NCBI GenBank assembly: GCA_008729055.1
Contig: SDUX01000004.1
Span: 2,730,172-2,794,171 of the forward strand
Direction: 5' to 3'
Length of the DNA stretch: 64,000 nucleotides
DNA from: Pyropia haitanensis
Taxonomy: Eukaryota; Rhodophyta; Bangiophyceae; Bangiales; Bangiaceae
Shown: piece after piece, positions 1-10,327 of the stretch
Layout: every line of letters starts with the position of its first letter
Numbering within the stretch: position 1 is the stretch's first letter
Program-made: the position numbers and the translations under genes
The notes under the pieces: generated by a model
Told to the model about the DNA's origin: nothing
What the model saw: the letters and a program-made list of their open reading frames with translations, nothing else
The model's database searches: none

Positions 1-279
1 CGCGGGGGGCGACTAGCTGCTGCTGCTTCCAGCGCCCCAAGCTCTGTTACCTTGCCGACAGCCGCGCCGCAGCGCGACTTTGCCATTGACGAGCGGCGAG
101 GCGGACGTGCTCGCGGCGGCTGACCGACCTCGTCGTTCCCGGATCGATCGGTACTGCAGCGTGCAGTCTCACCCCCCCCGCCCCCCCCCCCCCACCCTCT
201 TGCGCCTGTACACCCCTCGTCACCTCTGTCGCTCGTTCCTGTCCCCATCCTCCCGCTTGTTCTCCCCGTGCCGGTGGCC

Positions 280-1235
280 ATGGCGTTTGTCGCCGCCGCC
301 CCGACGCTGACGCGCCTGTCGCTCGCGCCGCGCCTGCCGTTGTCGCGGTGCGGCGTCCGCCGCCGGTCGGCGGGTGGCTCCGCGGCGCCGGCGCCGCGGA
401 TGGCGTCGTCGTCCCCCCCCCCCCCCCCCCCCACCGCCGACGCGCCCACCCCCCGCCTCTTTTACGTGCGCCCCGACAATGCGCTCAAGGTGGTGGGCGG
501 CGCGCTGGGCATGGCCGTCCGCGCGGGCGCCGGCGCGCTCGTCGCGGGCTACAAGCCGTCCGCGGCGGGCGGCACGTTCACCGAGTCGTCGTCGGTGCTG
601 CCCGCGACGCGCCCCGCCAAGCCGCTCGTCGTGTACGAGTTTACCGCGTGCCCGTTTTGTCGCAAGGTCCGCGAGGCGCTCTCCATGGTCGACGTGGACG
701 TGGTGGTCAAGCCGACGCCCAAGGGCGAGACCGTCCACCGCGGGTACGTGACGGACGTGGGCGGCAAGGCGATGTTTCCCTACCTGGAGGACCCCAACAC
801 GGGCTGGGCGGGCTACGAGTCGGACGCGATCGTGCGGTACCTGTTTGAGACGTACGCCGACGGGTCGGTGCCGCTGACGCTGTCGCTGGGCGGCCTGACC
901 ACCCTCACCGCGGGCGCCGCGTCGGCGTTTCGGGGCATGCGCGGCGGCAAAGCCGAGGACGGCCGCCAGCCGCCGGGCGCGGAGCTCATTGAGCTGTGGG
1001 CGTACGAGCCGAGCCCGTATTGTAAGGTCGTGGCGGAGCGGCTGTGCGAGCTGGGCCTCCCCTACCTGCTCCACACGACCGCGCGGGGGAGCGTCAAGCG
1101 GGCGCAGCTTAAGGAGCTGACGGGCCGCTTCCAGGTGCCCTACCTGGTAGACCCCAACACGGGGGTGGCGATGTTTGAGTCTGCCTACATTGTCGACTAC
1201 CTCAACGACACGTACGGGCCGGGGGGGACCGGCGT

Positions 1236-1274
<39 letters not shown>

Positions 1275-1491
1275 GGACGGCGGGGTGTCCCCCGTGGTCG
1301 GCGGCGGGCCGACGGTGGTGGCCACGGCGGTGACAACCGCGGCGGGTGCCACGGCGGTGACGACGGCGACGGTGCAGGACGTGACGCCGGTGGTGCCCGT
1401 GGCGACCAAGCCCGAGGCCAAGGACGAGGTGCTGGAGAAGCTGTGTGAGGAGACCCCCGAGAGCGACGAGTGCCGCGTGTACGACTCGTAA
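280..1491 (+). CDS. plastid-type protein with two thioredoxin-fold/GST N-terminal domains
   Basis: This is a single-exon frame of 403 residues. The ATG at 280 is chosen over an in-frame GTG at 268. The first 60 residues are rich in Ala, Arg, Ser and Pro, like a plastid transit peptide. Two related thioredoxin-fold domains follow. The first, around residues 115-195, carries CPFC at 124-127. The second, around 235-315, carries SPYC at 245-248. Each domain then has a 'PYLxDPNTG' stretch and a 'YESDAIVRYLFETY'-type helix, as in GST N-terminal domains. The order (transit peptide, tandem GST_N-like domains, no GST C-terminal helical domain) matches chloroplast 'thioredoxin family' proteins of plants. 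The CPFC site could act as a glutaredoxin-type dithiol; the second site has only one Cys. Residues after about 320 are Gly-rich and then Val/Thr-rich, and the acidic tail contains two Cys. The substrate is unknown. Confidence 0.85.
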
Positions 1492-1901
1492 GCGCGTCCA
1501 AGGCAGGTAGGCGCGGTCACCAAGGCTGGTGGGGGGCGCAGTGGCGGGAGAGATGGGGGGTGCGGGGCAAGACTGCGTGGCGGGGCGCACGTAAACTGTA
1601 TATTCTTTCCCTCTGGGTCGCCTGTACAGTCCTCCCCGTGCTTCCCATGGAAAGGGTGCCCACGCCCCGCATTGGTCTGGCCGCCTGTGTGCCGCCGCCG
1701 AGGGAATCGCCATGCATGCGACAGCACCTGCGGGGGCACCGACGAACGCGCCTGTCCCTTGCGGTGGTGCCGCCTCCCACCTGGAACCTGCGCGTGGTTG
1801 CAGGCCGGCCGCCGCCGCCGCCGCCGCCGTGGCCCAACCCACCGCCCCAGCGCACCCGCGCGCGGGGGCCCTCCGCGGCCGACCGGGTGCCCGCCGCGGC
1901 C
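1492..1901. other. convergent intergenic spacer
   Basis: This lies between the 3' ends of two convergent genes. It has one short AT-richer patch near 1590-1625 that could hold 3'-end processing signals. I see no gene in it. Confidence 0.4.
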
Positions 1902-2357
1902 TCACCGGCTCAGCCGGTACACCAGGTACGCGCCGCCAACCGCCACCGACGCGCCGGCCAGGGCCACCAGCGCGAGGCCCGCGACGGCGGCCGCCACCAC
2001 CACCGCCGCGCCCGTCAGGCCCCGCGGCGCGCCGGCGTCGGCGGCAACGCCCACCGCGGCAACGGCGGCCGTCACGGCGGCCGCGACGCGCGCGCCGGCG
2101 GCGGCAACGGCCGCGTCGCGGAGCGCGCGACCGCCGCCACCGCGTGCAAGCGGGGGGGGGGGTGCCGCCCCGCCGGCCGCACCGCCGTCGACGCCGCCGC
2201 CGTCGATGCTGCTGCCGCTGGCATGACGGCTGGCCCGGCCGCGGCGTGACGCCGTTGGCGGGGACGCCGACGACGCTGCCGCGACGGCCGCCCAGCCGTG
2301 ACGGCCCGCCGCTGCCACGCGCCCGTCCGCGGCGGCCAGGGAGCCTGGCCGGACCAT
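1902..2357 (-). CDS. small hypothetical membrane protein
   Basis: I do not recognise this 151-residue frame. It starts at an ATG (2357-2355) and stops at TGA (1904-1902). The N-terminal two thirds are Ala/Gly-rich and partly basic. The C-terminal 60 residues form one long or two short hydrophobic helices rich in Ala and Val, ending in the short tail 'YLVYRLSR'. That end looks like a C-terminal membrane anchor. A long (GCC)n run near 2365-2407 lies just upstream. Codon bias alone cannot prove coding here because every frame of this DNA is GC-rich. The coherent hydrophobic C-terminus is the main support. Confidence 0.45.
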   Translation of the reverse strand: MVRPGSLAAADGRVAAAGRHGWAAVAAASSASPPTASRRGRASRHASGSSIDGGGVDGGAAGGAAPPPPLARGGGGRALRDAAVAAAGARVAAAVTAAVAAVGVAADAGAPRGLTGAAVVVAAAVAGLALVALAGASVAVGGAYLVYRLSR

Positions 2358-2358
2358 G

Positions 2359-2407
<49 letters not shown>

Positions 2408-2914
2408 AGTCCGTGGCGCCCGCGGCCGGGCGTCAATGAGAGGAGAGGCGGCGGGGCAGGGCGAGAGACGCGACCAGCGGGGGGAACGGGGACGGTCTCC
2501 CAGGGCGGGGGCAGGCGCTCCCCGCGTAGCAACCACGAAGCGCGGGGGTGGCTGGCCGGGGGAGCCTTGCGTGGGCCACGCGCGCACACGCGTGTGCGGC
2601 TCCCCGCTCCCTCGACCGCACTGCTGTCGGGCCCGCGTCGTGATCCACGCCCGTCCGTCGCGTACTTGATCCTAACTCGAGATGATCAAGTTCTGCACTG
2701 GCTGGCTAGAGCGGAATTGGCTGAACACGTGTAGACGTGCATGCGCCAGCCGACGTGCCCTCCGTCCGCGTCCTCGCTGCGGCGTGCAGGCGAAGAGCGG
2801 AGCGCTTCACGAGCCCTGGTCTGCACGATGAGAGCGCTCGGGTACAGGACATGAGACAAAGAGGTTGTCTCCACGCAGAATGTTTACAGAGCACCTGTAC
2901 AAGCCCACCCACGT
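2358..2914. other. intergenic spacer
   Basis: This contains the (GCC)n microsatellite at about 2365-2407, then ordinary mixed sequence. It would hold the promoter of the gene at 1902-2357 and the 3' end of the SDHAF3 gene. No further gene is seen. Confidence 0.4.
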
Positions 2915-3758
2915 TCACTTGCCATCGTGAGGAGCACCGGTCTCGTCGTCTTCCCCCCCCCGCGCAACGGTCCGCGCCGCGACGGCCAACTCGTCCAGCT
3001 TGGCCGCCTGCTCCTCCGACAGCGCCTCCGTGGTGTCCTTGTCGAGATCACGACCGATGGCATCACCCTGCAAAAAAAAAAAAATGAGCCATGCCAACAG
3101 CGGAAAAACAACCCACGGCGACGGAGTGCACGAGAAAGGCAGTCGAGAAGTCCGTGACAACACCGCCCGTCAGTTCCAACACCCGACGCAAGAACCAAGC
3201 GCACACCGCCGAGCCCAACAGTCCATCTCTGGGCAGCTCGTCCCGCGAACACACAGTGCGCACGCGCTCACCCGCGTAACGTACCCGAGACCGCGCCAGG
3301 TGCACCCAGTACTCTTGCCACGTCTTCATAAACGCGTCTGCCTGCGCGGGCGGAACCTCCTTGTGCGCCTTAAACTCTTCCCTCACGTACTGCAGCGCCA
3401 GAGTAAAAAAAAGGCAGGGTCAAACCATGACACCAAAGAAGAAGCAGGAGGACAGACCACAAGCTCAGTCAGTGGCGCTGCAGGCAACGTTCGCCCACCC
3501 TCCTCGCCCACTACGTCAGTAGCTCGTGCGCTGGGATGCGAAGAGAACAAAAAGCGCCACAGGGAGCGCCCAGGGTACACAGCAGCGCGGGCGAGGGCGT
3601 ACACGGTCGCCGAGGGCGCGCTGCGCGGCGGGCAGCACCGCCCCGTGGATGCGCAGCAGCGAGCGGTACAGGCTCAGCACCTCCCGGCGGCTGGGCCCGA
3701 GAACACCGGCGGCAGCAGCCGCTGCCGCCGCTGCTGAAGGAGTAGGGGGGACAGGCAT
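2915..3758 (-). CDS. SDHAF3: succinate dehydrogenase assembly factor 3 (LYR family, ACN9)
   Basis: The gene has three exons on the minus strand: 3603-3758, 3285-3389 and 2915-3067. They join in frame to 137 residues; the human protein has 125. Introns of 213 and 217 bp begin GTACGC and GTACGT and end in CAG. Exon 1 ends '...ALGDR' and exon 2 opens 'YVREEFKAHKEV', the join seen in ACN9 proteins ('LGDQYVKDEFRRHK'). The LYR tripeptide is at residues 30-32 in 'VLSLYRSLLRIH', and 'FMKTWQEYW' matches the conserved F..eWe.Y helix. The family sits in the mitochondrial matrix and helps mature the iron-sulfur subunit SdhB of complex II. The short Ala-rich N-terminus could serve as a presequence. The C-terminal exon is acidic and less conserved. 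Confidence 0.9.
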
Positions 3759-4340
3759 GGCTCGAGGGGCCGGCCGGGGGGGGGAGGGGGGTGGTGAGGA
3801 GAGGAGCACGCGGCGATGACGATGCGGGCGACAACGGGCAGGTGCCACAGTGGTGGTCACTGCTCCCGCGTGGTGGCCCTTGAGGAAGTAAGTAGACTGC
3901 AAGTCCGGTACAATGAGGACCCCGGAACACGTGGCAATGTCCTTTGTGTCCGCGCAAACGCCGCCACGACCAGAGGTGTGTTCGGACGGCGTCGACAGAA
4001 GGATAAAAGAAGGAATAAAAACACCAACCAAAGGAGCACGCGCTCTGGTGGTCTGCCTGTTTGCTCTCTTTGCACACAGCCACGCGTCCACGCGGCTTAC
4101 CTATCCAGGGAATGCCTGCTTGATGGGACAGAGACGGTCGCGGCGGCTCCAGACGGTGGGCCCAGGCCCGTCCTCTCGCCTACGGCGAGGCGCCCGCCCA
4201 GGCGCCCCTCAGCCCGGGGGAGACATGCGAGACCGCGCGCCAACCCGCGGCGGCGGCGACGGCGGCATGGACAGCAGCGGCGGGGGGCGTCCAGCGCCTG
4301 CTGTCCCACCTTCCCCCGACTCTCCCCCATCACCCCCCGC
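3759..4340. other. intergenic spacer upstream of SDHAF3
   Basis: This is the 5' flank of the minus-strand SDHAF3 gene and the 3' flank of the repeat-protein gene beyond 4341. It contains an AT-richer patch at 3995-4035. No independent gene is supported. Confidence 0.35.
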
Positions 4341-4656
4341 TCAGCGCGTCCACGTCAATGACGTCTGGCGCGCCCCCCCCCCCCCCCCCCCCCCACCAGC
4401 CGCGCCGTCATGGACGCGGCGACTCGCACCGCCACCACCGCCACCACCGCCGCTGCCGCCGCCGCCACCGCCGCCGCGGCGCGCCACCGCCTCGGCCGCC
4501 GCCCAGCGCCCACACGCGGCGGCGCGGGCGGCCGCCCGCCGCGCGGCGGCGGCCACGTCCGCGCCGCCGCCGCCGCCGTCGGCCGCCGCCGCCGCCGCCG
4601 ACGCCGCGCACAGCCGCCGGCGGAGCGCGTCGAGCGCCGCGTCTGCCGCGGCGGCC

Positions 4657-4688
<32 letters not shown>

Positions 4689-5044
4689 ATCGTCGGTGGC
4701 GGCCGTGGCGGGCGCCGCCGCCGCGCCCGCCGCCTCCCCACTCGACGCGCACTCGGTGGCGGCGGCCACGCCGGCCGTGCTGGCCGCGTCCACATCAATG
4801 AGGCCGACCGGGCGGGCCGCGCGTGGCGGCGTGCCGCCGCCGCCGCCACCCCACCCACCCGACACGGACGCCGAGCCGGCGCTCTCGCCGGCCGAGCTGG
4901 TGCTCTCCCCCGCCGAGTCGGGCGCCCACTCGTCACTCTCGTCCGTGTCGGCGGCGCCCCCGCCAGGGTCCCCCCCCCCCCCCGTCGCGTCGGTCACCCA
5001 CCCGTCGTCACTGCCGTCCGTGACGGCGGCGCGCCACCCCCCCC
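4341..5044 (-). CDS. probable C-terminal continuation of the repeat-protein gene in another frame
   Basis: This frame opens where the upstream frame degenerates at the C run 5037-5044. It reads an acidic Asp/Ser/Glu-rich stretch ('TDESDEWAPDSAGE'), then Ala-rich helix ('DAALDALRRRLCAASA'), Gly runs, and a stop at 4341. The composition fits a natural tail far better than the Gly-rich end of the first frame. A one-base homopolymer length error, or an unrecognised small intron, would join the two. Confidence 0.45.
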
Positions 5045-5157
5045 GTCGCCCGCCGCCGCCGACGACGCCGTCGCGCTGCCGCCCGCGGCGGCCGTCGAGT
5101 CCGCCCCGTCGCTGCTGCCGCTGCTGCTGCTGCTGCCACCCCCGTGACCACGCGGGC

Positions 5158-5197
<40 letters not shown>

Positions 5198-5266
5198 CGT
5201 GGTGGCGGCCCGCGTGGTCACGGGGGTGGCCCGCGCGGCCGCCGCGGCCGTCACCGGCCGGTAGTC

Positions 5267-5297
<31 letters not shown>

Positions 5298-7678
5298 ACC
5301 GCGGCAGCGGCGGCGGCGGCCGCCGCGGCACCAGCCGCCGGCGGGGCGGCCGCGGCGGACGGCGCCGCCGCCGCGGCCACGGCGGCAGCGGCGGCCGTGG
5401 TGGGGCGGCCGCGGCGGCGGGGCGGCGGCCCGCCCGCGGGGGGGCCCGTCTGCGACGCCGCGTCGTCGGCGGGCGCCGCCGGCCAGCCCGCCGCCGCGGC
5501 CCGCGCGGGCGACCCGCGGCGGCCGCGCCGGCGGCCGCCGCGGGCGGGCGAGGTGGCGGCGTCCACCACCGCCGCGGGCGGGTACTCGGGGTCGGGCACG
5601 GCCGCGGCGGCGGCCTCGGCGGCCGCCCGCGACGCGGCCACCGTCGTCCACGGCCGCACCGGCGGCCAGCCGCCGCTACCGCCGCCGCTGCCGCCGCCGC
5701 CGCCGTCGCTGCCGCGGACGCCGCCGCCGCTGCCGCCGACGCCGTTGCCGCCGCCGCTGCCGCCGTCGCTGCCGGGGTTCCAGGCGGGGCGGCGGCGGCG
5801 GCGGCGGCCACCGCCGCGGCCCCGCCCCCAGGTCGTCGCCGTCTGCGGCGTCAGCGGCCGGTCGGCCGGCGGCGGCGGGTCGGCCGGCCGCCCACCCGCG
5901 CGGACAGCCGCCACCACCACCGCCGCAACCGCCCAGGCGAGCGTGGCGACGAGGCGGCCCGCCACGGCCGCCGCCGCCACCGCCGGCCGCAGCACCCACA
6001 CCAGCCACGAGGCGAGCCACGCGGCGGCCACCGCCGCGGCGGCGGCGGCCACCCACGCCGCCGCCGAAGCAGACGCGCGGGCGGCCGCCCGCGCGGCGGC
6101 CACCGCCGCCGCCACCTGCGGCGGCACGCCCGCCGCCCGCGCCACGGCCGTGGCGACGGCGCCCACCGCGCGCGCGACGCCCGCCGCGGCGGCCGCGTCG
6201 GCAGCGGCGGCGGCGCCCGCGGCGGCCGCGTCGGCCGCGGCCGCCGCCACCCCCGCCGCCGCGTCGGCGGCGGCCGCCGCCGCGGGCGCCGCCGCCGCCG
6301 CCACCCGCCGGGACGCGGCGCCGGCGGCCGCCGCGGCGGGCGCCGCCGCCGCCGCCGCCCGCCGCGCGGCCGCGCCACCCCCCCGCGCCGCGGCGGCCGC
6401 CGCGGCGGCCGCCGCCGCCCCCCCCGCCGCCGCCGTGGCCGCCGCCGTGCGCCCCGCGGCGCCCACGCCCGCCGCGGCCTGCCGGCGCGCCGCGTCGGCC
6501 GCCGCGGCGGCGACGGCCAGACCCCCGTCGGCCGCCACCCGCTCCGCCACGTCTGCTGCCGCGGCGGCGAGCCGCCGCCGACCCGCCGCGGCCGCGTCCC
6601 GCGCCGCCGCGGCGGCGGGCGCGGCGGCGGCCACGCCCGCCGCCGCCGCGTCGGCGGCCGCGGCGGCCGCCTCGGCGGCCGCCCGTCGGGCGGCGGCCAC
6701 GGTGGGTGCCGCCGCCGCCGCCCGGGCGGCGGCGGCCGCCCGCTGCCGGGCCCCCGCGGCCGCCGCGGCCGCCCGGCGGCGGCCGGCGGCGGCGGCCGCC
6801 GCCGCCCGTGACCGTGCCGCGGCGGTGGCGGGGACCGCCACCCGCCGCGCCCACGCGCGGGAGGCGGCGGCGGCGTCTGCCGCCGCCGCCGCCGCCCGCG
6901 ACCACGCCGCGGCGGCGGCGGGGACGGCACGCCCGCGCGCCCACGCGCGGGAGGCGGCGGCGGCGGCGTCGGCCGCCGCCGCCGCCGCCCGCGACCGCGC
7001 CGCGGTGGCGGCGGCGGCGGCCGCCGCGGGCGCGGCGCGCCCGCCCGCCCACGCGCGCGACGCGGCGGCCGCGGACGCTGCCGCCGCCGCCGCCACGGAG
7101 CGGGGGCCCCGCGCTGCGAGCGCCGGCCACGGCGCCGCGGCGTCGGCGGCGGGCGGCAACGCCCGCACCGCCGCGGCGGCAGCGGCCGCCGCCGCCGCCG
7201 CCGCGCGGCGGCCCCGCGCCGCCGCGCCGGTTGCCACTGACGAGCGCACCGACGCGGCCGCGGCCGCGGCGCGGCGGGCAGCCGACGCCGCGGCAACTGC
7301 CGCGGCCATCCGAGGCACCGGACGACGGTCGTGCAGCCGCGACGCCGTCACCGCCGCGGCCACCGCCGCCCGCGCCTGGCGGGCGGCGGCGCCACCCGCC
7401 GCGGCGACGGTGGCCACCGTCACCGGGCGTGCCGCGCCGTCGGCGGCGGCAGCGGCGGCACCACCGTCGGCACCGCCACCGCCAGCCGCCCGCTGTCCGT
7501 CTGCCGACGTCAATGACGGGGGTGGCGACGGCGGCGCGGCGGCGAGGTCGTCAAAAGAGGTGTGCATCGCGTCAGAGAGGTCATCCACGGCGCGGGCGAG
7601 ACGGCCGGCGAGGGGAAACAGCCGCCGCGCCGCGGCGGCGGCCGCCCGCCGCGTCGCGCCGTCAGCGGCCGCGGCGGC

Positions 7679-7711
<33 letters not shown>

Positions 7712-8426
7712 GGGCGGCAGGGGCGGCGGCCGCCGCGGGAGCGCCCAGTCCTCCACGTCGGCCGGCGCCCAGTCGGCCTTGTCCTTGACCGCCCAGTCGG
7801 CCTTGTCCTTGACCGCCCAGTCGGCCTTGTCCTTGACCGCCCAGTCGGCCTTGTCCTTGGCCGCCCAGTTGGTGCTGTCCTTGACCTCCCAGTTGGCGCT
7901 GTCCTTGACCGCCCAACTCGTGCTGCTGTCCTTGACCTCCCAGTCGGTCCCGTCCGGAACCGACCGGTCGGACCGGCCCTTGGTCCACCCGTCCGTCCCG
8001 TCCTTCACCGGCCAGTCGCCCCCGTCCTGTATCGACCAGTCCGTCCCGTCCTTGGTCAACCACTCGGTCTCATCCCCGGTCGCCGTCGACCAGTCCGAGC
8101 TGCCCTGGACGGACCAGTCCGCCCGCTCCTTCAACGACCAGTCGGTACGGTCCTTGACCGCCCAGTCCGCCCCGCCCACCGGCGACCCGTCCGCCCCGCC
8201 CACCGGCGACCCGTCCGCCCCGCCCACCGGCGACCCGTCCGCCCCGCCCACCAACGACCCGTCCGCCCCGCCCACCAACGACCCGCCCGCCCCGCCCGCC
8301 GGCGACGCGGCGGCCTCCACCGCCCAGGCGGCCACGCCCTCGGCGGCGGGCGGCGCCCCCCCCCGCGCAGTGGAGACCTTCCCCGCCACCGCCGCCGCCG
8401 CCGTTGCCACCGTCTCCGCTGCCGCT

Positions 8427-8458
<32 letters not shown>

Positions 8459-8605
8459 TGCCGCTGCCGCCGCCGACGCCGCCTCTGCCGCCGCCGCCGC
8501 CGCCGTCACGCCCACCCCCACCGCCGCGACGGCCAGCAGCACGCCCGCGTAGCAGCGGACGGCGGCGTGCCGTGGCCACCGCGGCGGCGGCCAGCCGCGC
8601 GCCAT
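4994..8605 (-). CDS. large Ala-rich membrane protein with two 8-residue tandem repeat arrays
   Basis: I do not recognise this gene. The ATG at 8605 opens a frame of about 1203 residues. A basic N-terminus is followed by a hydrophobic segment (about residues 19-37, a signal peptide or anchor) and Ala-rich helix. Next come about six copies of a G-A-D-G-S-P-V-G unit (residues about 98-146), then about 16 degenerate Trp-centred units, consensus D-W-A-V-K-D-K-A (about 147-281). After that come several hundred residues of Ala/Arg helix with a longer internal repeat. A hydrophobic segment with several Trp near 5890-6060 could be one or two membrane helices, and a Gly/Ser-rich tail ends at 4994. At an 8-C run (5037-5044) another frame takes over and continues with an acidic 'TDGSDDGWVTDAT' tail to a stop at 4341, so the true end may be 4341. 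Function unknown. Confidence 0.6.
6815..7090 (-). repeat. imperfect tandem repeat of about 28-30 codons
   Basis: Within the repeat-protein gene, a unit containing 'SRAWARGRAVPAAAAA' followed by an Ala-rich helix with one Arg pair recurs about four times. The DNA copies differ mostly at synonymous or Ala/Gly positions. Confidence 0.6.
7763..8165 (-). repeat. 24-bp tandem array encoding Trp-centred octapeptides
   Basis: Units of 24 bp encode D-W-A-V-K-D-K-A variants. Three or four copies near 7770-7860 are nearly identical at the DNA level, and copies towards 8165 are degenerate and vary in length. Identity grading from one end indicates recent expansion at the 3' side of the array. Confidence 0.85.
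8168..8311 (-). repeat. second 24-bp tandem array encoding Gly/Asp/Ser/Pro octapeptides
   Basis: About six adjacent 24-bp units encode G-A-D-G-S-P-V-G variants. It directly abuts the Trp-octapeptide array and has the same 24-bp period but unrelated sequence. Confidence 0.85.
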
Positions 8606-9661
8606 GACGGGGGACCAACAGGGGAGGGGGGGGGGACGCGCGCAGAGGAGGGGCAGCGCGTGGTGGTGAGGGTGGCCGCGGGGGGGGGGGGGGGGGGGGA
8701 GGCAGGGGGAGCACCCCACACCGCACCGACGGGGACTGCACCGACGCGGGGTGGCGACGATGGCGTACCGCAGCCGCCGCCAAAGGTGGTGGGCAGGGGG
8801 GGGGGGGGGGGGGACCGCCGCCCCGCCGCGCCGTGCAGCTGCCCGCCGGCCGGCGTGGCGGGCGCGCGGCGGCGGGAGGGGGGGCGACGAGGGCCACGCC
8901 GTCGTGGCAACCGCGGCAGCGCGGCAGCGGGGCGGCGGGGCGGCCCGCCAGTTGGGGGGGAGACGGGGGGGCGGGGCGGCCAGCCAGCTGGGGGGGAGAC
9001 GGGGCGGCCACGACGCCCCCCGGCAGCGCGCGCCGACGCGGCGGGCGGCCGACCGCGAGCGGGTGTGGCGGGGGGCGCGCCCGCCGCGGCGGGCGCCCCC
9101 CGCCCGCGCCGCGGCCGCCGCGCCGGGCACGCCCGCCCCGTCGGCGCGGCGGTCGCGGGAGTGGCGGCGGCCGCGGCGCGCGGCGACGGCGCTGGGGGGT
9201 GGCTGTTTTTTCTGTTTTTGAATGGGGGGGGGGGGAGGGGGGGGGGTGTGGGCGCCGTGCCGCCGCCGGCAACGGGCCACGTGGATCAAACGGTCTGAAC
9301 GTGGCGGCGGGGCGCACGGCGGGTGCCCCCCCGGCGGCCGCGGCGGTCCCGCGCGCGCCGCGGTCGCGCCGCCCGTGCCGCCGGTGGGCCGCCGTGGCTG
9401 TGCGCGCCGCTGGCAGGCCGCTGGCTGCCTCCCGGCGGCCGCGTGGGCGGGTGCGCGGCAGCAGAACAGAACAACACACGCCGTGACGCAGAGGCGCAAA
9501 ACACACACACACAAAAAAAAAAAAAAAAACACCACACACGCCGCGACGCGGCAGTTCTATCCACTATCTACAGTCCTCAAACCATGGAGCCGGGCGGTGG
9601 CTGTCGCCGGCGCACCCACCCATCCGTCCCCCCCCCGCCCCCTCGGGACCGCTGCCGGCGC
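8606..9661. other. intergenic spacer with G tracts and a CA/A microsatellite
   Basis: Long G runs lie at about 8680-8700, 8797-8812 and 9222-9247. A short (CA)n directly followed by about 17 A is at 9500-9530. It would contain the promoter of the repeat-protein gene and the 3' end of the GST gene. I see no gene. Confidence 0.4.
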
Positions 9662-10327
9662 CTAGCCCAGCTTGTACGGGGTAAACGGACGCGAGATGTA
9701 GGGCTTGTCCCCGTCGGTGCGCTTGACGTACGCCGCGATGGCGGGGAGCTCCGCCACCCGCGTGTGGAGGGCGCGGAGCTTTGGGTAGGCCGCCTCCAGC
9801 TCCGCGTCGAGGTGCCACATCCACTCGAGCGTGTCGTACACGGCCAGGTCCGCGTAGGTAAACGTGTCCCCCCCCGCGATCCACGCCTTGTCGCCCAGAA
9901 ACGCGTCCAGCCGCCCCAGGTGCGTCCGCACCGGCCCCGCCACCTGCTCCTTGCGCGCCGCCTCCGTGTCGTCCGCGTGGGCCACCTTGACGTACGCGGT
10001 GATGAGGTCGCTGGCCTCCTCCTGCACCATCGCCGCGGCGGTGCGCTCCGCGTCGCCGTCGCCACCAAAGCCGTGGCGGTCGGCGAGGAAGCGGAGGATG
10101 ACGCGCGACTGCGACACGGCCGTGTTCTCATCGACGAGCAGGTAGGGCACGGACGGGAAGGCGAGCAGCCCAGTCGCCGCGAGCGTGCCGTCGCGGTACG
10201 CGTGCCACGCCTCGAGCGACTCGAACCGGCGGTCCGTGTAGTCAACGCCGGCAACCTCGAGCGCCAGCCGCAGCGGGTTGGCGAGGCCGCGGAGGCCAAA
10301 GTAGCCGAGCTCCATCGGCTTGGCCAT
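9662..10327 (-). CDS. glutathione S-transferase, sigma-like class
   Basis: This is a complete single-exon frame of 221 residues, the usual length of a cytosolic GST. It starts at the ATG 10327-10325, so 'MAKPMELGYFGLRGLANPLR' is the N-terminus. The Tyr in 'LGYFGLRG' (residue 9) sits where the catalytic Tyr of sigma-type GSTs lies. 'FPSVPYLLVDE' gives the cis-Pro turn, and 'AVSQSRVILRFLA' gives the SQS glutathione gamma-glutamyl contact. The C-terminal helical domain includes 'DTFTYADLAVYDTLEWM', the N-capping box region of GST domain 2. The expected role is conjugation of glutathione to electrophiles or peroxide detoxification in the cytosol. Substrates cannot be read from sequence. Confidence 0.92.
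   Translation of the reverse strand: MAKPMELGYFGLRGLANPLRLALEVAGVDYTDRRFESLEAWHAYRDGTLAATGLLAFPSVPYLLVDENTAVSQSRVILRFLADRHGFGGDGDAERTAAAMVQEEASDLITAYVKVAHADDTEAARKEQVAGPVRTHLGRLDAFLGDKAWIAGGDTFTYADLAVYDTLEWMWHLDAELEAAYPKLRALHTRVAELPAIAAYVKRTDGDKPYISRPFTPYKLG

Noticed and set aside
7763..8311. Regular 24-bp direct repeats resembling a CRISPR array
   Set aside because: The units are contiguous with no unique spacers, lie inside an open frame and the context is eukaryotic. They are coding tandem repeats.
9500..9530. (CA)n plus A tract as a retroposon poly-A tail
   Set aside because: No SINE/LINE-like body, promoter boxes or target-site duplication could be seen on either side.
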